The position numbers were made by a program, and so were the translations under genes. The notes under the pieces are model-generated. The model was not told where the DNA came from, made no database searches, and saw only the letters and a program-made list of their open reading frames with translations. This document shows, one piece after another, positions 42,892 through 51,932 of a stretch of 55,091 nt of DNA (the stretch's first letter is position 1; each line of letters opens with the position of its first letter). Source of the DNA: Rhodothermaceae bacterium (lineage in GTDB: Bacteria; Bacteroidota; Rhodothermia; Rhodothermales; Bin80); NCBI GenBank assembly GCA_009841335.1, contig VXLY01000016.1:1-55091 (forward strand), read 5' to 3'.

Positions 42892-43638
42892 AAAATTTGT
42901 CGCAATCAGATTGCTGGCGATGACCAGTCAACTGCGAAATAAGGGGAACCAAAATTGGAGAGCTGGAATTAGGCAAAGTGCATTCCGGTTGATTCTCTTT
43001 TGACGTCTCAGCAAGTGATTTCCGGGCTTACACTTCACCGTCATTGGTCTTACATCGGCTCCACATACGCTCGGCCCAGCTAATGCCTTTGTCGTATCCT
43101 GTCTTGAGGCCGAGACGTTAATGCTGTGTTTACGTCACTGTTAAGGCCACACACTTGAATATTGCGTGCATTGTTCGTACTCGAAATAATTCGCACTTAC
43201 TGCGTTTCTATGAATTACCCTGCGCGAAAATCTTGACGGTCTCTCAGCTCTCCTGAAATAGCACCGAGTTCTTAACAAACCTGTACCTATCCGATTTGCA
43301 GCAAAAGTAGGTAGTTCATGGTCTATGGAGATCTGCTCGGTAAACTCAGCCATCTCATAATTACATGCGCCACAATCCTGATCGGCGTATATGACAATAA
43401 AGCTCCATTGCTACCCCAGGCAAAATTGGGCTCGACAGAAAACTCGGCGTAAACCGACCTGCCCACTAACGACTCCACAATCAGATTCATTCGTCTAACC
43501 CCTACTTCACTCATTTTGTCTTGCCCCGCGTCAATATTTCTCTCACCAATCAACCCAAAACAATAAATAAAATGCAGACACACAAGAATATTGATAACAA
43601 CAGGATGTGTAGCTTATCTCGTGCCCTGCTCATAATCA
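42892..43638. other. Intergenic, no gene supported
   Basis: About 750 bases between oriC and the propeller lipoprotein. Minus-strand frames at 43141-43353 and 43323-43583 show no recognisable motif; the latter may be a remnant, but nothing identifies it. Confidence 0.3.
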
Positions 43639-44706
43639 CTACTGAATCAGATCTATGTCTTCGTATCGATAAAACATGCCGTCAGTGTAATGAAAAACTA
43701 ACAATTCATCCTCCGAAACAAATTCAAATGCCTCCACCCACCTCAGCGGCTCCTCCTGATGATCCAGCAAAGTGTACGCGTTCAAGAGATTCAGCGATTC
43801 CACGTCTATCTCCAAAAGTCTATTCACACGCAATCCAACTTCAGCATGGCCTTCAATTGGTATTAGATAAAGCCTGGAGTTGAGTGTGGCCATGTGACTA
43901 ATAACAGACACGATGCCTCCCCGCCCACCGTCTGCTTGTGAGTAAGAATCCTCTGCATAGTCAAGCCGTTCCCGAAAATAGGGCGTGTCAGATAAATCCG
44001 AAGATTGGATTAACTCACCGTCAAGCGAATATTTTTCAATAACTGGTATAGATAAGCCTACTGCCAGTAAATATTTATTGTTGATCAAGGTGATGAGCCG
44101 CCCGCTCAGTCTACGATTCAACGTCTCGGAGTACGACGTCGTAAGTAACTCCCCAAAAGTCTTGATGACCGTGCCCGAAGAGTCAAATTTTGTTATTGAA
44201 TATGGAACCACCGGAAATGAGTTGGCAACATATACATCACCCTGATTATTTACCGATATCCCCTGGGACCAGATAACCGCTTCCGGATCAACTGAAAAAG
44301 ATCTCAGATAATCCCCCTCGAGCGAAAATGCGTGAATGTCATTGGATGCGGCTTGCAAACCGAAAACCCTATTACCTTCAGCATACAAATTTCGCGGTGC
44401 TCCAGAAAATTCTCCTGGTCCCTCACCACTGCGGCCAAATGTCCGGATGACTCCTAAATCATCATCCAAGGCAAGAATATGACCATAACCCTGTCCACTT
44501 AGATACAGCACATCCCCAGATTTATGCATGGCCCAAACATGCTCCATAAACCGATCTCCCTCTACGGCTTCGACGAAGCTGGTTGCGACAAGAGTATTTT
44601 CCTGTGACCTCCCATCCTCCGTAGAGCATCCTATCAAACCTAGCACACTGGCCGATAAACACGCCAGTACCACGAACACATGCACTCGCATGCAATCGTA
44701 AACCAT
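43639..44706 (-). CDS. 6-bladed beta-propeller lipoprotein
   Basis: It encodes 355 residues from ATG 44706; ATG 44691 is an alternative. The signal ends in the lipobox SVLGLIGC. The family signature FGRSGEGPGEF is near residue 95, with blades such as NRVFGLQAASNDIHAFSLEG. It begins 7 bases after the stop of a small Cys-rich secreted protein gene, suggesting coupling. This matches the pairing seen at 370-1753. Confidence 0.85.
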   Translation of the reverse strand: MVYDCMRVHVFVVLACLSASVLGLIGCSTEDGRSQENTLVATSFVEAVEGDRFMEHVWAMHKSGDVLYLSGQGYGHILALDDDLGVIRTFGRSGEGPGEFSGAPRNLYAEGNRVFGLQAASNDIHAFSLEGDYLRSFSVDPEAVIWSQGISVNNQGDVYVANSFPVVPYSITKFDSSGTVIKTFGELLTTSYSETLNRRLSGRLITLINNKYLLAVGLSIPVIEKYSLDGELIQSSDLSDTPYFRERLDYAEDSYSQADGGRGGIVSVISHMATLNSRLYLIPIEGHAEVGLRVNRLLEIDVESLNLLNAYTLLDHQEEPLRWVEAFEFVSEDELLVFHYTDGMFYRYEDIDLIQ

Positions 44707-44713
44707 GGTTTTA

Positions 44714-44932
44714 CTAACAGTAAATAGGACAGAACGTATACTCGCCATCACATACAACGCCCCCGAGAGCCATGTGCGGCGCACAAATCTCACCTGAGTA
44801 CTCCACCTCACCCTCACTTGGACAGGCACTACAACGGACTGAAACCAAGCACGCTGTCTCTTCCTTGGCATGAACATGATCATTAGGTTGGATTAGGTTT
44901 AGGCACGCGACGGCAAAAGCAACAATGCACAA
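44714..44932 (-). CDS. Small exported Cys-rich protein
   Basis: A 72-residue frame in which the only in-frame start is a TTG at 44932; the frame is open upstream to 44966. A hydrophobic segment (LCIVAFAVACLNLI) is followed by HA and a mature region with seven cysteines, including CSACPSEG and ending FCPIYC. No family is recognised. It ends 7 bases before the propeller gene. The start is uncertain, but the Cys spacing and position argue for a gene. Confidence 0.5.
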   Translation of the reverse strand: MCIVAFAVACLNLIQPNDHVHAKEETACLVSVRCSACPSEGEVEYSGEICAPHMALGGVVCDGEYTFCPIYC

Positions 44933-44955
44933 AAAAGCAAGAAGACGTTTGGCAC

Positions 44956-45318
44956 TTAACGTGGTTTAAGTGGAAAGCATTGTTTAGTCAAGAAAGAAAT
45001 ATTACCCGTTGCGGTCCCCGCATACGTACTATCGAGAACCCTTATAACCACCGCAGTTAATAAATCCCCATCACGAGTGTACACCCCGCTACCCTTCGCC
45101 CCACTGGTCTCTAATCCCATGCAACAAGCCATGGGAACGCCGCATTCGTCTTCGTCACAATCTATGCATACCGTACAATCCCTGGCTTCTGTAGTGTGAC
45201 TTGCGCGGTAGACGTGATCCACTCCAATACGGCAAAAAAAGTTAACAGTGCCAATAGGTACATAATTGATAAGATGTTCTTGGCTGCTCTCGTAGCAAGG
45301 TGTAATTAGTTCGCGCAC
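44956..45318 (-). CDS. Cys-rich protein of unknown function
   Basis: This encodes 120 residues from a GTG at 45318. The centre has a dense cysteine block (CTVCIDCDEDECGVPMACC), with further Cys near both ends. No clear signal peptide is seen from this start, so a start further upstream or leaderless export is possible. Its TAA overlaps the beginning of the next small frame's open region, and three genes (45318 to 43639) form a compact minus-strand unit. Function unknown. Confidence 0.45.
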   Translation of the reverse strand: MRELITPCYESSQEHLINYVPIGTVNFFCRIGVDHVYRASHTTEARDCTVCIDCDEDECGVPMACCMGLETSGAKGSGVYTRDGDLLTAVVIRVLDSTYAGTATGNISFLTKQCFPLKPR

Positions 45319-45854
45319 AACGTAAACAATTAGTCAGAAACCATAAACACCAGAATACTCCAAGGATCCAATGCACTCTACATCTATTTCTTTTGAGCAC
45401 GGGATCTATTTCCCGACTACGTTAACCAGTATGATGTAGCAATATGGTCGGGGAGGAGCGAAGGGGAGGGTGAATGCGGCTTCTTGATCGCGCATTTCCG
45501 GGATCGTACGCCTCCGCGCAATCTGCGCAGAGGTCAGAGACGTACTGTAAGGTAGCGATTCAACCCTGCATTCTATTTCACGTTTTTTACCGGGCGAGCC
45601 TCTTTTGTACTCCTATTGGCCTTAAGGTCCTCAAGAATAGTGATTCCACGCGAATCAAAAAGGCGTTCGTCTGATCTTCCTGGCCATCTTGGAGCACCAG
45701 ACGGGGCACGCCACTCATCTCTTATGTTTGTCGCAGCTTGGCTTATCATTCCGAAAAATCACCCGTAACAAGGTTGGTTGTACCACGAAGTACAGACATA
45801 AGGAAACCTGTAGGCCTATTATCAGGTTTACGTTTGCTGTCTTTTTACGAGACC
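45319..45854. other. Intergenic region with one hairpin
   Basis: About 540 bases with no supported gene. A near-perfect inverted repeat, CCTCCGCGCA-ATC-TGCGCAGAGG at 45511-45533, could form a hairpin upstream of the DUF177-rpmF operon; no T-run follows. Divergent promoters for both flanking operons must lie here. Confidence 0.35.
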
Positions 45855-46334
45855 ATGTTGAAGATTGATTTAACTGAACCTCAAGGGGGACAGTTTGAAC
45901 TTGTTGCTTCAGACCTGGACCTGGATCCAGCGATATTTTCCAACATTCAGGTAAACCTGGAAGTTAAGCAGTCGGACGACACCGTAAGTGTGACCATTGG
46001 GGTTCAGTCGGACGCTCTTCTGGAATGTGATCGCACGCTGAAGGAGTTCGTAAAGCCCATCCGTAATTCGCATGAGTTGCTTCTCCTGAGGAATGGTCAG
46101 GAACCGGACGCCGATGTTGCGATGGAGCAAATTGAGCTGGAGCCCCGGCAGCGGGTGTTGGATTTGACCAGTATAGCCCGAGATGCGTTAATACTGGCCA
46201 TCCCCGTCAGGAAGGTGGCACCTGAGGCGGAGGAATTGCAAATACAAACAGTTTTTGGTGCTCCCGCAGAGGAGTCTGATCATCGTTGGTCAGCTTTACT
46301 TGCGATGCGAGAGGAGCAAGCTAACAAAATTTAG
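45855..46334 (+). CDS. DUF177 (YceD-like) protein
   Basis: It encodes 159 residues from ATG 45855 (MLKIDLTEPQGGQFELVASDL). The middle SDALLECDRTLKEFVKPI has the single-Cys C(D/S)R(C/T)L motif of DUF177, and the end LDLTSIARDALILAIPVRKVAP is the conserved family block. DUF177 proteins are linked to 23S rRNA accumulation. It is followed 3 bases later by rpmF, the usual pair. Confidence 0.85.
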   Translation: MLKIDLTEPQGGQFELVASDLDLDPAIFSNIQVNLEVKQSDDTVSVTIGVQSDALLECDRTLKEFVKPIRNSHELLLLRNGQEPDADVAMEQIELEPRQRVLDLTSIARDALILAIPVRKVAPEAEELQIQTVFGAPAEESDHRWSALLAMREEQANKI

Positions 46335-46337
46335 ACC

Positions 46338-46526
46338 ATGGCCAATCCCAGAAGAAAAAACTCAAAAGCGCGCAAGCGCAAGCGCAGGGCGGTATACTAC
46401 GGGAGTATTGATAAACCCACTATGGTGGAGTGCGAGTGCGGCAGGACAGTAAAGCTGAGACACCGTATTTGTTCTTGCGGAGTCTATCGCGGACGCCAGA
46501 TCATAGAACCGGCAGAAGACGTATAG
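46338..46526 (+). CDS. rpmF: Ribosomal protein bL32, unusual zinc-knuckle spacing
   Basis: This encodes 62 residues. The start MANPRRKNSKARKRKRRA and the end GVYRGRQIIEP are typical of bL32. The zinc-binding half reads ECECGRTVKLRHRICSCG, with CxC in both knuckles, whereas the usual zinc form is CxxC in both. It sits between DUF177 and plsX in the standard order. Confidence 0.93.
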   Translation: MANPRRKNSKARKRKRRAVYYGSIDKPTMVECECGRTVKLRHRICSCGVYRGRQIIEPAEDV

Positions 46527-46565
46527 ACAGATACGAGCCAGTCCACGACACTGGGTTGAAGATAC

Positions 46566-47567
46566 ATGGCCATTCGTGTAGCAGTCGACGCAATGGGCGG
46601 GGATCGCGCCCCCGCGGTGATTGTTGAGGGGGTTACGCGGGCCGTTGCAGCCTCAGAGGGTAAGTTGCAGGTGCAGCTCTACGGCCCGGAAGATGTGATT
46701 GGGCCGGTCCTTGACCTCTGGGGAGCCCCACCCGAAGTCAGTATTGTTCATGCTCCCGAGGTCATCGGAATGGGTGATTCCCCAGTTTCAGCCGTTCGTA
46801 CGAAGACACGCTCCTCCATTCACTTGGGACTCATGAGCCACAAGGAGAGTCGTTCTGATGCGTTCCTGAGTGCAGGCAATACCGGGGCCATTGGAGCTGC
46901 GTCCCTTTTTGTGCTGGGACGTCTGCCAGGTGTGTTTCGGCCGTCCATTCCTACGCTCTACCCAACTACTAGTGGCGTTTGCACCATTCTGGACGTGGGG
47001 TCGAATATGGACAGTCGACCGCAACATCTGTTGCAGTTTGCCAAAATGGGATCGGCTTATGCCGGGGCTATGATGGATATTGCCCGGCCGCGAATAGGTC
47101 TATTGAGTGTGGGCGAAGAGCCCGCCAAAGGCAATGAGTTGGTGAGAACGACCCATGAACTATTGGTTAATACCTTAGATCTGAATTTTATCGGTAACAT
47201 AGAGGGGCGGGATATTCTGCACCAGAAAGCAGATGTCATTGTATGCGATGGATTTGTCGGCAATATCGTCCTCAAATTGAGTGAGAGCATCAAAACGGCA
47301 GTTCCAGAAATGATATGGCAAGACCTGCAACGGCTAGACCCGGATCCAGGTGTCGTCGACATGCTAAAAAAGGTTTTTTCCGGACTCAAGCGTCGCTTTG
47401 ATCCTGAGCATTATGGAGGTGGGAGCCCATTGTTGGGAGTGGAGGGCGAAGTGTTTATACTGCATGGAGACACGACCGCTGGCGCAGTTGAGCAGTGTGT
47501 GCTGAAGGCTGCGCAGGCCGCGAGAGTCAATCTGAACTATGCGGTCCGGAAAGCCCTGATCCCTTGA
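46566..47567 (+). CDS. plsX: Phosphate acyltransferase PlsX
   Basis: This encodes 333 residues: [18 protein letters not shown] at the start, [16 protein letters not shown] near residue 98, [15 protein letters not shown] near 175 and [16 protein letters not shown] near 225. It makes acyl-phosphate from acyl-ACP for membrane phospholipid synthesis. It begins the plsX-fabH-fabD-fabG block, 39 bases after rpmF. Confidence 0.95.
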   Translation: MAIRVAVDAMGGDRAPAVIVEGVTRAVAASEGKLQVQLYGPEDVIGPVLDLWGAPPEVSIVHAPEVIGMGDSPVSAVRTKTRSSIHLGLMSHKESRSDAFLSAGNTGAIGAASLFVLGRLPGVFRPSIPTLYPTTSGVCTILDVGSNMDSRPQHLLQFAKMGSAYAGAMMDIARPRIGLLSVGEEPAKGNELVRTTHELLVNTLDLNFIGNIEGRDILHQKADVIVCDGFVGNIVLKLSESIKTAVPEMIWQDLQRLDPDPGVVDMLKKVFSGLKRRFDPEHYGGGSPLLGVEGEVFILHGDTTAGAVEQCVLKAAQAARVNLNYAVRKALIP

Positions 47568-47583
47568 ACAAGCTCCTCCGATC

Positions 47584-48636
47584 ATGAGCCATATAACACG
47601 TGCATCAATCACGGCTGTTGGTCACTATGTGCCAGAGACCCGGCTGACCAACCAAGATCTGAGTCAAATGGTCGATACCAATGACGTATGGATCAGGTCA
47701 AGGACAGGTATCGAGGAGCGTCGCATACTCACGGGTAAGGGTAAGGGAACCTCCTACATGGCAGCCCGTGCTGGACGGGAGGTTTTGCTGAAACGGGGCA
47801 TAGCCCCCGAAGAGCTTGATGCAATAATTGTTGCTACAGTGACACCTGATATGTCGTTTCCGGCGACAGCCTGTCTGGTTCAGGCTGAACTCGGCGCGAC
47901 AGGAGCCTGGGGGTTTGATTTGTCTGCAGCATGCAGCGGCTTTCTTTTTGCGCTTAATACGGGGGCCGGACTTATTGAGAGTGGTCGGGCAGCAAAGGTA
48001 TTGGTGATAGGTTCGGACAAGATGAGCAGCATTACGGACTACACGGATAGAAAGACATGTGTGCTCTTTGGTGATGGTGCGGCGGGTGTGCTGCTGGAAG
48101 CGGACAATGAGGGGTATGGTCTCATAGATTCCGAATTGAATGTAGATGGTAGAGGCTGGGAGACGCTATGTATGTTGGGGGGCGGCAGCCTTAATCCGAC
48201 TACCCACGACACGGTGGACCGGAAGATGCACTACCTCCATCAGGATGGACAAGCCGTCTTTAAGGTCGCGGTCAAGGGCATGGCGGACGTAGCTGTAGAA
48301 ATTATGAAGCGCAACAACCTCACGGGGGACGATGTTCGGTATTTGGTCCCCCATCAGGCAAATCAGCGCATCATTGGTGCCGTAGCCCGTCGCATGGGTC
48401 TTGGGCTTGACCGCGTGATGCTTAATATCTCAAAGTACGGCAACACAACAGCAGCAACCATCCCCTTGTGCCTTCATGAATGGGAGCACGAGCTCAGAAA
48501 AGGAGACCGGATCGTGATTGCTGCTTTCGGTGGTGGCTTTACCTGGGGTGCAACCTACCTACGCTGGGCTTACAACGCCGCTCCTGTCCCGACTAATGGT
48601 GTAGAAAACTCGGAAAAAGCTGAGCTTGATGTCTGA
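47584..48636 (+). CDS. fabH: Beta-ketoacyl-ACP synthase III
   Basis: This encodes 350 residues. The catalytic Cys is in [14 protein letters not shown] (about residue 120), His in [10 protein letters not shown] (about 257) and Asn in [14 protein letters not shown] (about 287). It condenses acetyl-CoA with malonyl-ACP to start fatty-acid synthesis. A 20-residue tail ([17 protein letters not shown]) goes beyond the usual end. It overlaps fabD by 8 bases. Confidence 0.95.
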   Translation: MSHITRASITAVGHYVPETRLTNQDLSQMVDTNDVWIRSRTGIEERRILTGKGKGTSYMAARAGREVLLKRGIAPEELDAIIVATVTPDMSFPATACLVQAELGATGAWGFDLSAACSGFLFALNTGAGLIESGRAAKVLVIGSDKMSSITDYTDRKTCVLFGDGAAGVLLEADNEGYGLIDSELNVDGRGWETLCMLGGGSLNPTTHDTVDRKMHYLHQDGQAVFKVAVKGMADVAVEIMKRNNLTGDDVRYLVPHQANQRIIGAVARRMGLGLDRVMLNISKYGNTTAATIPLCLHEWEHELRKGDRIVIAAFGGGFTWGATYLRWAYNAAPVPTNGVENSEKAELDV

Positions 48637-49573
48637 GCAAAAAATCGCTACACTGTTTCCCGGACAGGGATCGCAGGTCGTTGGTATGGGTTTGGACCTG
48701 TTTGAAACAATCCCTGAATCCAGGATCGTTTTTGAGACTGCGAACGAAGTGCTGGGATTTTCGCTCACAGATTACTGTTTTGGGAACGGTGCCGATGATG
48801 AATCACGGGCGCATAAGGAATTGACACATACGGCCATCTGTCAACCAGCACTTTATACTCACTCCATAGCGATACTGGCGGCCTTAAAGCTGTCACCGGA
48901 TCTCGTGGCGGGGCATAGTGTGGGAGAGTACAGCGCATTGCACGCATGCGGGGCCCTTTCATTTGAAGATGGTCTGCGTCTGGTGCGTCGCAGGGGAGAG
49001 CTTATGGCTATGGCAGGTCAGGGGCGTCCTGCGGGCATGGCTGCCGTTATTGGCTTGTCAGCCGAGGCTGTGGAGTCTATTTGTGAAAAAGTCAGTATCC
49101 GCGAAAGTATCGTGGTATGCGCGAATTACAACGCACCTGAGCAGGTAGTAATTTCCGGCGATAGGGAAGCGTTGCAGTTGGCGGAGTGCGCATTAAAGAG
49201 TGCAGGCGCGCGCAGTCTGATGCAATTGCCAGTGAGTGGGGCATTCCATTCCCCGTTGGTTTCGGCAGCACGGGAGGCGTTGGCCCAAGAGCTGGCCAGT
49301 GTGACTCTCAAGCCCCCGGTATGCCCGATATATCTTAATGTGACGGCGCAGCCCGCCCGGGACCCGGAACATATCCGGGCTCGTATGCTTGAGCAGCTTA
49401 CCAGTCCGGTAAGGTGGTTTCAGTCACTCCAGAATATGCCGGAAGACATGCATTTTATGGAGGTGGGCCCCGGGCGCGTTCTGACTGGTCTAGTGCGACG
49501 CACGCTTGGGCGGAAGGTTAAAGTCTCTTTCATTGGTACGGCCAAAGCTGTTGCGACGTTTATGGCCGAGTGA
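48629..49573 (+). CDS. fabD: Malonyl-CoA:ACP transacylase
   Basis: It encodes 314 residues from ATG 48629 ([21 protein letters not shown]). The catalytic Ser is in [10 protein letters not shown] (about residue 93), and [11 protein letters not shown] provides the second-site His. It transfers malonyl from CoA to ACP. The overlap with fabH supports the ATG rather than the TTG three bases upstream. Confidence 0.95.
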   Translation: MSEQKIATLFPGQGSQVVGMGLDLFETIPESRIVFETANEVLGFSLTDYCFGNGADDESRAHKELTHTAICQPALYTHSIAILAALKLSPDLVAGHSVGEYSALHACGALSFEDGLRLVRRRGELMAMAGQGRPAGMAAVIGLSAEAVESICEKVSIRESIVVCANYNAPEQVVISGDREALQLAECALKSAGARSLMQLPVSGAFHSPLVSAAREALAQELASVTLKPPVCPIYLNVTAQPARDPEHIRARMLEQLTSPVRWFQSLQNMPEDMHFMEVGPGRVLTGLVRRTLGRKVKVSFIGTAKAVATFMAE

Positions 49574-49588
49574 TCATAGCAACAAGTC

Positions 49589-50317
49589 ATGGAATTCAAG
49601 GAAACCAGAGTTCTCGTAACCGGAGGGACCCGCGGTATAGGTCGAGGTATTGTTGAGGCGTTTGCGGCCCAGGGCGCACGGGTTGCCTTTACCTACCGAA
49701 GTAGTGAGGCCGTTGCAGAGGAGCTTAAAGAAGCCACAGGGGGCCTAGCCTTCCAGTGTGACGCCGCAGACTTTGACGGAGCGGAGCAGGTAGTGACAGA
49801 GATGGTGACGGCATGGGGAGGTGTAGACGTTCTGGTTAACAATGCTGGTATCACCCGGGACAATCTACTTATGCGTATGAGTGAGTCAGACTGGGATGTC
49901 GTTATCAATGCAAACCTCAAAAGCATTTTTAATTACAGCAAGGCGGTTTATCGGGTCATGATGCGCCAGCGTTATGGGCGGATAGTCAATATTTCATCGA
50001 TCGTTGGACTCACAGGAAATCCAGGCCAGGCCAACTATGCTGCGTCCAAGGCGGGGATCATCGGTATTTCAAAGAGTCTGGCCAAGGAACTTGGCGCACG
50101 AGGAGTTACCGTGAATGTGGTTGCTCCGGGGTATGTGGAAACAGATATGACGGAGGGGATCAGTGAAAAGATGAAAGAAAACATGATTCGTTCTATTCCC
50201 GTTCGCCGAACGGCTGTGCCGGAGGAAATTGCAGCTCCGGTATTATTTCTCGCCTCCAGAGAGGCCGCATACATTACTGGCCAGGTTCTTACTGTTGACG
50301 GCGGATTAGCCATGTAG
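49589..50317 (+). CDS. fabG: 3-oxoacyl-ACP reductase FabG
   Basis: This encodes 242 residues: NADPH-binding VTGGTRGIGRG, NNAGITRDN, the catalytic Ser in VNISSIVGLTGNPGQ and YAASKAG (Tyr/Lys), then the VAPGYVETDM loop. It reduces 3-oxoacyl-ACP in the elongation cycle. The acyl carrier protein gene that usually follows is absent; a DEAD-box helicase starts 4 bases later. Confidence 0.95.
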   Translation: MEFKETRVLVTGGTRGIGRGIVEAFAAQGARVAFTYRSSEAVAEELKEATGGLAFQCDAADFDGAEQVVTEMVTAWGGVDVLVNNAGITRDNLLMRMSESDWDVVINANLKSIFNYSKAVYRVMMRQRYGRIVNISSIVGLTGNPGQANYAASKAGIIGISKSLAKELGARGVTVNVVAPGYVETDMTEGISEKMKENMIRSIPVRRTAVPEEIAAPVLFLASREAAYITGQVLTVDGGLAM

Positions 50318-50320
50318 CTT

Positions 50321-51787
50321 GTGACAAAACCTTTTACCACCCATCTAGATTTCACTTCGCGGGCCCAGGAGGCCGGCAGGGAAACCGCTGCTGAGCGTGT
50401 CTTTGATACAGTGGATTCCGAGGTTGAGGAGTCAACGGCTGACTCTCTTGGTCAATGGGCGCGGGCTGCGTTCGAGAAAAGCGATTGGTCTGGCCTGATG
50501 CCCGTACAGGCGCGTGCGATTCCGCACATGGCTGAGGGAAAGGACCTGATCGTACAATCCCGAACTGGATCCGGGAAGACGGGGGCATTCCTTTTGCCCA
50601 TGTTTGACAACCTGGATCCGTCAGTGCGTAGCGCACAGGCACTTGTACTTGCCCCAACGAGAGAGCTGGCAGGACAGATATATAGTGAGTTCAAGCGACT
50701 AAATCCATTTCCAGGGAGACTCAAGGCTACCCTGGTTTACGGGGGCGTGAGATATCAGCATCAAACGAAAGGGCTCACAGCGGGATGTCAGGTTGTAATT
50801 GGTACGCCGGGGCGTATTCTGGACCACTTGCAGCGCCGTACCTTCACATTGAATAAACTGCGCCTGTTTATTCTTGATGAGGCCGACGAGATGTTGTCTA
50901 TGGGCTTCTATCCTGCTATGGTGGCACTGAAGTCTTATCTACCGGGTAAACGGCATACCTGCATGTTCAGTGCAACAATGCCCCCGAAAGTGCGTCTGTT
51001 GGGGAGGGAGTTTTTGAAGAATGCCCAGTTTCTCGGACTTAGTGCCGATGGGATTGGCGTGGTGACGATAGATCACCGTTACTATAAGATCAACAATTCA
51101 ATGGATCGCGCACGCGCACTGGCCGGTCTGATTGAGTTCGAGAATCCGGATTCAGCCATAATTTTTTCAAATACGCGGCGCGAAGTCTCTTTTCTTACGG
51201 ACTTCCTCCAGAATTATGGTTTTAATGCCACTGCAATCAGTGGAGACTACAGTCAGCGTGCGCGGGAAAAGGCTATGGGCCGGTTGCGGGAAGGTCAAAT
51301 ACGTCTTCTGGTTGCCACAGATGTGGCAGCAAGGGGCATAGATATTTCGGAACTGAGTCATGTGTTTCAGGCTGAGGTGCCGCTTGAGGCCCAATTATAT
51401 ATTCACCGCACGGGCAGAACAGCTCGTGCCGGCAAGGCAGGTGTGGCTGTTACGCTTGCAACGTGGGAAGAAGAGGCTAGACTAAAGGCCATTGCTCATC
51501 GATTTGATATCAACATGGAAAAAAGAGAGTTGCCAAGTTCCGAAGAGATTGTTGCGCGTACTACACAGCGCGTAGCGATTGTTCTTGAAGAACAATTCCG
51601 CAATAAGACCAAGCTAGAACGCGAACGCCTAGCACGGTTCATTCCAATGGCAAAGGCCCTGGCAGAAGAGGAACCAGAGCTAATGGCTATGCTTATTGAT
51701 GAACTGAACCAGAGGAGGATGCAACCTGATCGGCAGAAAAAGGCGCGAAACCGTGACACAAAAGGCAAGTCGCAGCGTCGGAAGTAA
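50321..51787 (+). CDS. DEAD-box RNA helicase
   Basis: It encodes 488 residues from GTG 50321. The motifs are complete: QSRTGSGKT (I), PTRELAGQ (Ia), GTPGRILD (Ib), LDEADEM (II), FSATMP (III), NTRREV (IV), DVAARGIDIS (V) and HRTGRTARAG (VI). A 130-residue C-terminal extension ends in a basic tail (RRMQPDRQKKARNRDTKGKSQRRK) that is probably RNA-binding. It likely remodels ribosomal or mRNA structures. Its 60-residue N-terminal leader before the helicase core is acidic and unrecognised. Confidence 0.93.
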   Translation: MTKPFTTHLDFTSRAQEAGRETAAERVFDTVDSEVEESTADSLGQWARAAFEKSDWSGLMPVQARAIPHMAEGKDLIVQSRTGSGKTGAFLLPMFDNLDPSVRSAQALVLAPTRELAGQIYSEFKRLNPFPGRLKATLVYGGVRYQHQTKGLTAGCQVVIGTPGRILDHLQRRTFTLNKLRLFILDEADEMLSMGFYPAMVALKSYLPGKRHTCMFSATMPPKVRLLGREFLKNAQFLGLSADGIGVVTIDHRYYKINNSMDRARALAGLIEFENPDSAIIFSNTRREVSFLTDFLQNYGFNATAISGDYSQRAREKAMGRLREGQIRLLVATDVAARGIDISELSHVFQAEVPLEAQLYIHRTGRTARAGKAGVAVTLATWEEEARLKAIAHRFDINMEKRELPSSEEIVARTTQRVAIVLEEQFRNKTKLERERLARFIPMAKALAEEEPELMAMLIDELNQRRMQPDRQKKARNRDTKGKSQRRK

Positions 51788-51932
51788 TGCTATGGAGTTC
51801 TTTACCATGGATGTTCTCACCGCGGTCAAGTGGGAATTAAGCTTGGCAGGGTATCGGATCCATTGGGCACAGGCTATGTGAATAGGTAGACATTTCATCT
51901 GCGTATACCAACGCTAGAATACCAGAAACACG

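Noticed and set aside
43323-43583. 86-codon frame downstream of the propeller gene near oriC
   Set aside because: No signal peptide or family pattern and no neighbour support.
45511-45533. Rho-independent terminator
   Set aside because: The hairpin is not followed by a T-run on either strand.
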